Below are positions 13,591-23,922 of a DNA stretch of 64,000 nucleotides, piece after piece. Below the pieces are notes generated by a model. The model had not been told where the DNA came from and searched no databases. It worked only from the letters and a program-made list of their open reading frames with translations. Position numbers and translations under genes: made by a program. The DNA is taken from contig NC_029547.1 in assembly GCF_001577835.2 (NCBI RefSeq), positions 64,850,202 to 64,914,201 of the forward strand. The letters are read 5' to 3'. Position 1 is the stretch's first letter, and each line of letters opens with the position of its first letter. The DNA is from Coturnix japonica (lineage: Eukaryota > Chordata > Aves > Galliformes > Phasianidae).

Positions 13591-14004
13591 GTAGGGAGGA
13601 CGGAGAGGCCCTCCGTACCCGAGAACCGGGAATAAGGGCCGCCTCCCAGGCAGTGGCTCTTCGGCGAGCGTGGAGAAAGCGCAGGGACTGAGTGCCGGCG
13701 TCGGCAGCACCCCGACAGCTGTGCTGGAGCCAGAGCGGCACCACGGTTCCTGTCAGCTTAGTGCAAAGGGGAAAGTCTTCAACCGCCGCAAGAAAGAGGT
13801 TTTAGTTTCAGCAACCCTGGATCGCATTATTATCAACCATGGGGTGATCAAAACCGAGAGCTTTAATGCTCATCTCGCATTAAATGTGTAATAACGAGTA
13901 ACGAGTCTTCTTTTCAGAGAGATTTACCCCCAGAGTATCTTCTGCTTTCTTGCCTGCTATACTTCACTACTGCTACACTTACTGTTTCTTTTATCTTTTT
14001 ACAA

Positions 14005-14084
<80 letters not shown>

Positions 14085-15387
14085 GGTAGTTATCGTGATA
14101 TATTCAGGGTTCTCCATCAAATCGGCATCTTTTGCTTTACTGTCTGCTATACTTTACTGTCTGCTACTACACTTAGATTTTTTTTCTTTTTCATAATAAT
14201 AATACGGTGTTTATCGTGATATATTCAGGGGGAAAAAAAAATCAGTGGTTTTGGGGTCTGTTCAAAGACTGCTTGAAGCAGAACCAGCCAATGCATAGCC
14301 CTGCCTGGCAGCCCAGCAGACACAGTCATCAGTGTTCGAGGAGCTGAATTGTAGTACTGTGAATGCATAAAAAGCGCCCGCAGGAATAGCAGAAACTATA
14401 TTTATAAAGCCGACTTAATTTCTCGGGTCGTTCTAGACAGCTTCCTCTTAAATTTTCAAAATAAAACGAAACTCGGGTAATCTGAGGAGCTGTATTTAAG
14501 ATACGCTGCCATTGCCTGCAAAACTGTCTCCTACAAAATGTCGGTGCTGCTTTTCTTCAGAGGCACGGATCTGAGACCGCCCTCCGACATGTTTTTTTGG
14601 CACCTTTGTGCAGCACAGATTTGCCATGAGAGCTGAACGCGTAGCGCTCGGAGAAGGGCGGTTCAGACACCGACAGTGCTCTCGGAGGCACCCTGGCGCT
14701 CCTCTGTGCCCAGACACGGGGCAGAACAGCGTGGGAGAGAGGCAATGGGTAGCGTTGTTTCCCTGCTCCCCCCAGCCTTATCTTAAAAGCTTCCCGGGGA
14801 GAAGCCGACCCACAGCCTCGCTCTGCAGGCGCGGTTTTGCGGTGGCCGTCACGACTCGGGGCCGCCCGAGTTTTCGTGGGGGTGGGCGGTGGGAAGGTGG
14901 GAAGGGAGAGATCTCCCTTTGTCCCCGGCCGCGCTGCTGCCTGGATTTCCGCGGCCGCGCTGCGCTTACCGCCGGGCCCCGTTGTCCGAAGAGCCTCCTC
15001 CGGGGCTCCTCGGCGGCTTCTCCGACGGCCTCTCCGCCTCCTTCGCGCTGCTGGGAGGCCGGAGCGGAGAGCCTGCGGCTGACGCTGTGTCCCTCCGTCC
15101 CCCCGCAGGTGATGATGCTGGGCAGCCCTCGCGTGGCCGAGCTGCTGTTACAGCGCGGCGCCGACCCCAACCGCCCCGACCCGCGCACCGGCTGCCGCCC
15201 CGCACACGACGCGGCCCGCGCCGGGTTCCTGGACACGCTGGAGACGCTGCACCGCGCCGGGGCTCGCCTCGACCTGCCCGACAGCAGCGGCCGCCTCCCC
15301 CTCGACGTGGCGGCCGGGGGCCCGCACGGCCCGATCGGCTGCTACCTGCGGCGGCTGCCGGCGCTGCCGAGAGCACCTCTGCCCTGA
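13450..15387 (+). CDS. CDKN2B: CDKN2B, cyclin-dependent kinase inhibitor p15INK4b
   Basis: Two coding exons, 13,450-13,590 and 15,109-15,387, join in phase 0 to give 139 residues, matching the usual p15 length of about 138. The protein is four ankyrin repeats: residues about 11-40 ([20 protein letters not shown]), 45-70 ([12 protein letters not shown]), 74-104 ([20 protein letters not shown]) and 107-132. INK4 proteins bind CDK4 and CDK6 and block cyclin D, holding RB active in G1. The start is the ATG just before the conserved ankyrin helix. The intron has GT (13,591) and AG (15,107-15,108) borders. Its nearness to ARF and MTAP confirms the 9p21-equivalent locus. The C-terminus ([10 protein letters not shown]) is specific. 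It could only be confused with p16INK4a, but position upstream of exon 1-beta marks it as CDKN2B. Confidence 0.95.
13930..14232. repeat. Local tandem duplication in CDKN2B intron, one copy expanded by (AAT)n
   Basis: Two diverged copies stand head to tail: about 13,930-14,109 and 14,113-14,232. Both contain 'ctgctatact', a pyrimidine run, an AAT stretch and the block 'tatcgtgatatattcaggg'. The AAT array is about 26 units (14,005-14,082) in the left copy but only three in the right copy. Confidence 0.85.
14005..14082. repeat. (AAT)n microsatellite
   Basis: About 26 uninterrupted AAT trinucleotides. The poly-leucine frame on the other strand is an artefact. Confidence 0.98.
15109..15387 (+). 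CDS. CDKN2B: CDKN2B coding exon 2
   Basis: Encodes residues 48-139 ([21 protein letters not shown] onward), that is ankyrin repeats 2-4, and ends at TGA 15,385-15,387. The VMM-G-RVAELLL start is diagnostic of INK4 exon 2. Confidence 0.95.
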   Translation: MMMLGSPRVAELLLQRGADPNRPDPRTGCRPAHDAARAGFLDTLETLHRAGARLDLPDSSGRLPLDVAAGGPHGPIGCYLRRLPALPRAPLP

Positions 15388-18200
15388 TCCACTGACCGGA
15401 GTCCGGACCGTGCTCCCACTGGGACGCAGCACGGATTAGAGGGATGTGTGGATTTATTCACGTTGCTCTTTGCACGAGTCTGAGTGCTGCCCTGCGTTTG
15501 AACACCCACCCCCCACGCCCTTCTCCTTTCGCAAGGGTGTCTAAACACTGTGAAGAGATGAAGGAATTGCTCCCTTCGCCCTGTGTCCGAACTTTCTGCT
15601 AACCCTCGGTCCGCCTGCCGAGCCCCTCCTTCATCCGCACGAAGCGGCTTCCCCAAACTCAGCTTTGGAGCCGAACGGGACGGCGGGGCCCGCCACTCTC
15701 CTTTGCAAAATCAGAACAGATGGGAACGAAGGTTTTGGTAAACACTTCAAGCCAACCACGCAAGGTGCTGCGGCATGTTGGTACATGAGCCCGTGGTGCA
15801 TCTGAGGCTCCTCTCACGGCGTCAGCAAACATGGGACCTGCAAGAACAAAACAGCGATTTGTGCCTCTGCAAGCCCGGTACCACCCTTGCCCGAAGGAAT
15901 ACGTGCAGGTGAACTGCTCCGATCCGCTGCTAGTTAAACAGTATTCTGAAGGAAAATCACCATAAATGCAAAACGAAAACATCACAGGACTAAAAAATAA
16001 AACTCGGACTTTCATATGCCTCTGATTTCTCCAGGCTGCCCAAAACCGGAGCTTTTGGCACAGAAAGAACCACGCCGAAATGTTCTGGCTCTGCAGCGGG
16101 TCCGCTCCTGGAGGAGCAACTCGCCGAGCGGTTGTTGTGCTTCGTGTGACACCAGGACGGAACGCAAACCCGGAGAGGCAGAGTGGGCAGCAGCGGCCCC
16201 GAGTCGCAGCTCTGTGTGCTCCGCAAAGAGTCCGGAGAGAGTTCGAGGGGAAAGAGATTTCGATTTGAGTTCATAGTCCCCGCCTCTTTCATATAAAAAT
16301 TGTAAAGATAATAAATATATTGTTGAGTGTAATTTATTGGAATATGTAATTATCATAAAGTAATCTCATGCAATTCGCGCTTTATAATTAGTCTGTGAAA
16401 ACCGACACTCCGTAGATATGAAGTTTTGCCGTTTATGAATTCAATTCATATGTCGAAATGAAGATACAAAACGCTCAATGTGTGTGCCTGTATGTATAAA
16501 AGCACTGCGATGGTACATCAAGCCTATACGTGTACTTATCTGTTATTTATATACGTAATACATTTGTGCTTTTCTATGTTCGCTATTTATGCTCACAAGG
16601 TTGAACAAGAAGCTCATATTAAATTTAAAACAAATACAAAACGCTTTCTTTGTGTGAGAATTCCTAAGATGTTTATTGTACAGAAATCACTTGATAAGAA
16701 AACACAACGTAAGGTGATACTTCTTCGACTGTACGCTGTTGCGTGTCGGTGCCGTGAGCCCGCAGGGACGGCGCTGGGCGCGGCTGCGGCGTGATCGGAG
16801 GGACCGGGACATAACGAGGCTCGGGATGCAACTCAGCCCGGTACCCTCTCTGTATGTTATAGTGAGGATCTAATGGGCCGCTTTCCTGACCTCAATCAGG
16901 CCAGGATTCCCGTTAAAAGATCCTTTTCGCCAATCACCAAAATTCGATTTAAAATTTTTCCGCTGTGAGAATATCCGCATTAGGGATTATGAGAGAACAG
17001 TAAGAGCAGCAATGCACAAAAGCACTAATAATACCCAGCGTTTCCAGGTTGCCCTCGCCGCATTTGCGCAATATCAGAAGCCAGCAGCTCGAACAGACAC
17101 AACTGTGCCCCGCGGAGTTAAAGCGTCGGCACGGGACGCTCACCGCGGGCATCACTATCCTGGTGGATAGTCCTCGTGCTGGAGGCTGAACCCCCCCCCC
17201 CCCCTGGAAATAACAGCAATAATAAACAACGAGCGGCAGCGGCGAGGAACATTTCCGTGCTTTCTGTGCTGAAGGGAATAAGTAAATAAAAAAATAAATA
17301 AAAAGGGGGGGGGGGGGGGGGGGGGGGGGGGGAAGAAGGGAAATAACCAGAACAACCTCTATCGAAAAGCCGCTTTCATTTCGAAATGGCCCTTCTCAGT
17401 CATTCGTTTCCGAGGCTCGAAATAGGATTCTGTCAGAAGAAAAGCATCGCGGGCTGCCCCCCTTTCCGCAGCCCTGCCGTTAGGCTGCTCCGCGTCCGGG
17501 CAGAAGCAGATTCCCATCCATATCTCTGTCATTTCTGTTTGTCCAGCCCGGTGCAGGAGGCGTGAGCTGGAGGCGGAGAGACTGCACACGCACACATACA
17601 CTGCTGCTATCCCCCATCCCGTCCCACCCCCGCGGGCTCCCTGCAGTCCTTGCTCACCCCCACCTCCTCTGTGCGACCCGACCCGACCCGGTCCGACCCG
17701 ACTCCAAGTGGAGGACACGCACCTGCAGCAGCGGCCCCGCAGCATCACAGAGGTACGGCCCCAAACCTCCGCGCTTCGAGAATAGCACCGGGACACGGAG
17801 AGACGGGAACGCGGCCGGGAGTGGGGCGAGGGTGGGCAACGCCGGTTACCCCGTTCCTGCTACTTGGCGCTGAGGGATGAGATCCTCTTTTTATGTCTTT
17901 AATTATCATCTCTCATTCCGCTACGCAACGGCCCCGCGCCGCGTTCAAATGGCCATGTGACGAGGAAATAGCTGCTCGTCGGGCCGGGGCTGACCCGGGC
18001 TGTTAAAGCGGCAGCGATCCGCTATAACAGCCGCGGTGCTGCCCGCCGGGACGCGTATCTGTTTGCAACCTGCAGCTCTTCCAGCTGCACAGCGAGGAGC
18101 GAGAGTCCGTAAAAATACAATAATAATCATTTTTTAAAAGAGTGAAATCGCCCTCCTGCAAGGAAAGCCTGCCGGGGGGGGGGAGGGTAAAGGAGAGGGC
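15388..18200. other. CDKN2B 3' side and intergenic region up to ARF
   Basis: Probably begins with CDKN2B 3' UTR. Contains AT-rich sequence (16,260-16,700) and GC-rich blocks (about 16,730-16,850, 17,400-17,880). No further INK4 exon was recognised. Simple runs at 17,191-17,204 (C) and 17,305-17,332 (G) are listed separately. Confidence 0.5.
17191..17332. repeat. C14 tract facing a G28 tract
   Basis: Fourteen C at 17,191-17,204 and 28 uninterrupted G at 17,305-17,332, about 100 bp apart. The two are complementary and could pair as a hairpin; the G run could also form a quadruplex. Exact lengths are probably unreliable. Confidence 0.9.
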
Positions 18201-18229
18201 AAGGACGTGTCGTCAGGGCTTTATTTGAA

Positions 18230-18597
18230 AGCCCGGAGGCGCCCTGCGATTGGCCGCCCTCCGCGCCCGTTCAGCGGCGGAGCTCGGCGGGCAGAAGGCC
18301 GACGGCCGCCCCCGCCCCATCCTCCGCCGCCCGCCCGCTTCGAGGCGGGAGCTCCGGCAGTGGGAGGTGTTCCGCCACAAAGGGGCGGGGAGCAGAGGCG
18401 GAATGAGGAGTTAGCCAGGCGGAAAGGAGAAAAAAAAAAAGAGATAGAAAACAAAAAAAAAGAAAAAACAGGAAAAAAAAAATGGGGGGAAAAAAAAATC
18501 CTCTCCAATGAATGGAGAGTAAGAGGGCCGACTCACGGCGGGGGCCCCGCGGAGGGGACGTATTTATATCGCGGCTCTCCGGGGGTTCTCCGCTCCC
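18230..18597 (+). promoter_or_regulatory. CDKN2A: CpG-rich promoter region of ARF exon 1-beta
   Basis: Very GC/CpG-rich from 18,230 to 18,410, then a purine run (18,420-18,500), then GC-rich again up to the ATG. A TATA-like 'tatttatatc' lies at 18,561, 37 bp before the ATG; it is probably within the 5' UTR and not proven as a promoter. In chickens the ARF promoter and intron carry regulatory variants associated with barring, so this stretch is functionally relevant. Confidence 0.6.
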
Positions 18598-18779
18598 ATG
18601 ACACCTCGGATAAGGTGCACCGTCCGCCTTCGGGGCTCCCGCCACCGCCGGCCTCTGTCCCGCTCGCTGCTCCGGCGCATCTTGCGCGGGGTGGCCGCTG
18701 CCCTGTGGCTCTCCAGGCCGTTTCGTCGCGTTCTGCGCCGGGTCCTGAGAAGGAGGCACCGGGGCAGCCCCCGGCCCAG
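18598..18779 (+). CDS. CDKN2A: CDKN2A exon 1-beta (ARF)
   Basis: Coding part of ARF exon 1. ATG at 18,598 and donor AG|GTACGG after 18,779, phase 2. The Arg-rich open frame continues into the intron only through pyrimidine repeats, which translate as Phe/Ser/Leu runs and are not coding. Confidence 0.9.
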
Positions 18780-21227
18780 GTACGGCGGGGGACAGCGGGC
18801 CCGTGTGCGTCGTTCTCTCCCCTCTCTTCCATTCCATTATTTTTCTTTTCAGTTTCCCCCCCCACCCCCCCATTTCTTCTTCTTTCTTTCTTTTCCTTCT
18901 CTTTTCTTTCTTTCTTCTTTTCTTTCTTCTTCTTTTCTTTCTTTTCCTTTTCTTCTTTTCCTTTTTATTTCCCCTTCTTTTCCTTTTCCCTTTTTTCGTC
19001 CTTCTTTATTTCTTCCCTTTCTTCCCTTTCTTCCCTTTTTTCCCTTCTTTCTTCCCTTTTTTCCCTTCTTCCCTTTCTTCCTTTTTTCTTTGCCTTTCTT
19101 TCTTCTTTCCTTTCTTTCCTTTCTTTCCTTTCTTTCCTTTCTTTCCTTTCTTTCCTTTCTTTCCTTTCTTTCCTTTCTTTCCTTTCTTTCCTTTCTTTCC
19201 TTTCTTTCTTTCTTTTTCTCTCTCTCCTTTTTTTTTTCTCCCCTCTATTTTCTTTTTCTTTTCTTTCCCCTTTTCACTTTTTATTTCTTTCTCTTTCTTT
19301 CTTTTCTAAATGCAAATGCAGTTCGAGCAAGCAGCATGTGGCCGACATGTTACCTCTGTCTCTTCCTTCTCTCGGAGAAGTAATTCATCTTCCCCTGTGC
19401 ATAACTCAGAGCAGAATAGTGCAGCTCCACTCGCATCATCTGTGGCCGCTACCGAGGGCAGAAAACTGTCGTAGCCGTCCCGGCGAGTGTTACTTTTAAC
19501 CCCGTAAGAGGAGAGAAAAGCGGCTCCGGAGGCTTTAGAGGCATTTCCCCTATTTCAGGTGGTGAAAGTGGGTCGCTGTGACTCTGTACAGAGCAGCTTA
19601 GGCCTCGGTAGTTATACACAATTTTGTGTGTAAGGAAAAATAACGCGGCTGCTGGTTCTGATGAGAGTATGTAGAGTGTTTTGCAAAATGCCCTCGGAGG
19701 ACTGTGAGAGTCCACAGCTACCTGAATTTGGGAGCACGGAGTGGAGCTGTGTAGACAAAATTAGAAGAGTAAGACTGGCTAAATAACCGTGTGAAAATAT
19801 CTTCAAAAACAAAAGTAAATGCAGATTTAAAGAAAGAAAAAAAAAAAAAGAGAAAAATCAGGTAAAAGAACTAAGACCATAAGACTGTTAAACTGCAGGG
19901 CTCGAGGAGTGGCAGCACAGCAGCTCTGTCTGTGCCCACTCTCAGCTGCACCAGCAGTAGTGCTTTCTGTCTCACAAGCCTTGGAATATTACACATAAAA
20001 TAAATACCAGTAACGATACCCAGTTTTGCTTATTATCTCTCAGGGCTTAGTTTGCTGTATTTTTAGTAGGCCTAGTTCCCTCACTCTGCAGTAAGTACAT
20101 GAAAAAGAAACCACGAGCTCTGACTCCTAAAAGCACAGACCTCGAGTGTGAAGCTGTTGATCCCGAAGTAAATGCACTGTAGTAAGGAAGAAAAAAAAAA
20201 GATACAAATGAAAACAAACAACGAAACAGAAAAGCCTTTGCGGGTCGAGCATAGCATTTCATTTTGTTTGTCTTTCTCCTTGCTTTCTCAGTAGCTTTAA
20301 GTAAGTCTTTTCCTTTCGTTCTCTTCTTACTTTCTCTCTGAGGAGATGGAGTTCTCCTAACACACCACTCCGGTGTCAGATAGTCTGATAGCACTGAAAA
20401 TCAGGTTCTAAAAGGAGGGGGTACTTCTAATACAAGTGTGTGTGTCTTAAAAGGTGAACATTTGGCTTTGCTTAATTTTATAGCTCGCAAAATAGAATGT
20501 GAAGGTGTTAGAGTCGCATAGGTAGTATGTGAGACTTCTGGCAGCTTGAACCCCCTAAAGGCAGCATTTTCAGGCATAGTTTGCAGGAAGATGGCGTCTT
20601 TGCAATCTATTTCAGAACGAGGAAGGAAAATAAAAAGCAAGTTTGTACTTATAAAAAACAATAATAATAACAATTCTGTGAAAAGAAAATCCAAAAATAA
20701 GCTCCTTTTGCCCTTGTTTCCTATTTATGCTCTCATCTCTTCTTCTCGAGAATGGTTCCGAATAAAATTGCTTAATTAAGTTTAACGGGGGCAATGTGAG
20801 CACGGGTGGAGTATGGGGCCGGGGGGCCGTTCCTCTCCCCAGGCGGTACCTGGGGGCTGCTCGGAGCCTCGGCAGCCCGGCGCAGCTGCCGGCAAATGAG
20901 AGTGGTCTGTCGAGCCACTGCGAAGCGTAACAAAACTGCTGCCCTGGCCTATTTTCTTTTCCATTTTCTTTAATCTGCAGGAATCTACAGGTATTTCTTA
21001 AACGATGTAAAACATTCTGCCTGTTTGCCTTTCTTCCCCCCGGCCCCCCCGTGTCGCCCTTTTTTTTCCCCCTTTTGTGTTTTCGTGGTTAATTTTCTTT
21101 AAGGAAGGGAATCGTTTGCCTGGCAAAAGTGCGTTGCTTTTTGTGACCTTCGAGCTGGTTGTACAGAATCCTGCACATTTTTCTTTCTGGTGGCCTCATG
21201 TCTCAAAATGGAGTGTGTGTGTGTGTG

Positions 21228-21259
<32 letters not shown>

Positions 21260-23887
21260 CAGATATATATATATATGTATATATACATATGCACCTATCT
21301 TTTATTTCTTCTAAGAGGAGGACGTGTGTGTGTGAGAGAGGATATTTTAAGGATATTTTCACATTATCTATGACAGTAGATTACAGTTAGGAAAGTCCTT
21401 TGTTTAAATCAGGCGAACTGGAAAGCTGCAAAGCTATTTATTCATTCCATCGTTAGTTTTAATTTAATTTAATTTTATTTTACTGCTGTTGGCTTTGGCG
21501 TTTTATGCCATCTTTCATGAACAAGAAATCTCTATTTCACAGCTTTTCGAAACGAAACAGGGAGGTGCTGGATTTTCCGGCTATTGACGAATATGTGTAA
21601 CGTATTCAGAGGCTTTAAGACGAGAAAAATTTCTTCATCCATTTCTGCTCATCAGTTTGCTTTCATTTTTAGCATAACTCTGAACAGCGCTTTTTCCCGA
21701 TGGCAAATCTCGTCACTTTCACGCCACTTTTCCATCGCACCCTCCACCCGGCGCTCGTTTACTTGCTGACCGAAGTGCCAGCATTGCTCTCTTTTTTAAG
21801 TTTGTCCTTTCTAGGACTTTAATCACCCCCTATTCCCATTACCAGAACGTTTGTTAAAACACAAAACAATTCATGCAAGTCTTTTCAGAGATGACGACTT
21901 TTGTATTTAATTTTATTTCTGTGGCAGTGTGTGAGGACGGGGCTTTTTCTCCTTTTCATATTTACCTTTTTGAGGAAGCTGAGTTTTCTGAGCTTCGATG
22001 TAAGACCGCTGCTTTTGGTGCACGTCCTCCATTTCGTCTGCTATTTCAGATCACTTTCCAGGACTCCTATACTGTTGTATATCACAGCAGTGTAAAAATG
22101 GATCGACGTTCAGTGTTAAAGACCTGTACTGTTAGCATTTTGAAAAGAGAAAATAGGAGAAACGGAAGCTATGCAGTCTATTTAATGTGGATTAATTGCC
22201 TTTAGGAACTCATCTTTGCAATAAGGTTGCTCTGGGGAGAGAAGCTGACTTCTCCTTATCCCCAGGTTGCAAGTATAACACCGGGACTGATTTCAAAGCA
22301 CACTAGCACAGAGTCAGCTATTATTTCCTCTACTTCTGATATGACCGCGCGTTGTTACGTTATGATTAATTGGAGGTCGTTTGTTCATAGTAGAATTGTG
22401 CAAAAGAGGAGTTGTTTTTTTGGGGCAAGTATTATGAGATTTCTAGCATACCAACCGTGCGGCTGTGTGCGGGTTGGTGGTCAAGCAGCTTCTCAAAGAT
22501 CTGGGAGGGTCCGTAATCCCTGGCACAGAACTGCATCTGCCGTTTGGTGCCATCCTGTCAGGTTTCATCATATTTAGCACCGGTGGTGATGCAGATGCTG
22601 TCCGGCTCAGCTGGTGACTTCTTAATTTACAAATTTACTGACCAGTGAGTGCAGACTTTTATATTTCCCCACAGTTTCTCTCTTCACTCCTATCACCAGC
22701 GGCACAGAGCACGCAAGGGGTAACACTTCGCTTGTAGCGTGGGTAAAACGTTTCCCTTTATCTATCCGACTTGTAGGATTTCTTGAAGAATTGCGTATTT
22801 CAGTCCTGCTTGTCGATTTTTGGTAACTGATTTTACGGCTCAGAGCCGCCGCTCGTGGGCTCTGGGCGGGGAGGGGCCAGGAAGCCCCAACTGATGGAAT
22901 ATCCACCATCGCCCGATGGGTCTGAGAAGAAAGGAGGAAAATTAAAATAAAAAATAAAATAAAAAGAAAAAAAAAAAAAAAAAAGCAAGGAGAGAGAGCG
23001 AGACGGAGAACGATGTGTCTACACATGTATACCAGGAAGAAAATGAAGACATATATTCCTCTCCAATGAACGGGGACTTGGAGGGATGGCTTACCGTGGA
23101 ACCCGATGGGGAGGTATTTCTGTCGGGTCTCCGCAGGAGCCCACTCACCCCCACGGTTCCTCGGGAAAGGCGGATCCAATCCCACTTTCGGAGCTCACAC
23201 AGCCCTGATGCTGCTACGGCACATCTTGTGCGAGACGGCTGCTGCCCTGAGGAGCTCCGGGCTGCTTCGCTCCGCCCTGAGCCGGGTCCTGAAGGGAAGG
23301 GAAGGCAGCGGGGGAAGGGCAGAGAGTGGCAGGGCTCCTCGTGACGGCCGGGCTTTACATGCAGAGAGACCTTTCCTTCCTTCTTTTATATATATATTTT
23401 TTCTCCTTATTTACTTATTTATTTATTTTCCTTCTACTCGGGACAGCAGCAGGTGGTCGACAGGTTACCTCTCTTCTCTCTCTCTGACAACTAATTTCTC
23501 TTCCCCTACGCATAACTCAAAGCAGAATAATGCAGTTCCACTTACACCATCTATGGCCGAGGGCAGAAAACAGCCGTGGCCGTCTCGGAGGGTGTTACTC
23601 TTACCCACCTTAATGCGGCTCCGGAGGCTTTAGAGGCATTTCCCCTATTTCAGATGGCGAAAGTGGGTCGCTGTGACTCTGCGCAGTGCAGCTTAGGTCG
23701 TTACATATAATTGGGTGTGTAAGGAAAAATAAAACAGCTTCTGGCTCTGATGAGAATATGGAGAGTGCTTTGCAAAATGCTCGCAGAGCACCCTGAGAGG
23801 AACCCACAGCCACCTCCATTTGGCAGCACGGAGTGGAGCCGTGTAGACAAAGACAGAAGAGAAGGACAGTCTGGAAAGTTGCCTGGA

Positions 23888-23922
<35 letters not shown>

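Larger units (their letters stand above)
13591..15108 (+). other. CDKN2B: CDKN2B intron 1
   Basis: About 1.5 kb. It holds an (AAT)n array inside a local tandem duplication (13,930-14,232), an AT-rich middle and a GC-rich 3' third. The last 35 nt before exon 2 are identical to those before CDKN2A exon 2 at 27,197-27,231. Confidence 0.9.
18330..19785 (+). repeat. Segmental tandem duplication, copy 1 (contains functional ARF exon 1-beta)
   Basis: This stretch aligns collinearly with 22,865-23,885. Shared landmarks are 'cctctccaatgaa' (18,500 and 23,059), the Arg-rich exon, and a long well-conserved 3' block (19,330-19,780 against 23,450-23,880) with 'cggaggctttagaggcatt' and 'agtgggtcgctgtgactctg'. 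Confidence 0.9.

Noticed and set aside
18207-19499. 430-codon open frame on the plus strand across the ARF region
   Set aside because: It is in a different frame from ARF and is held open by the pyrimidine tract, which codes only Phe/Ser/Leu runs. The known exon and donor explain the locus.
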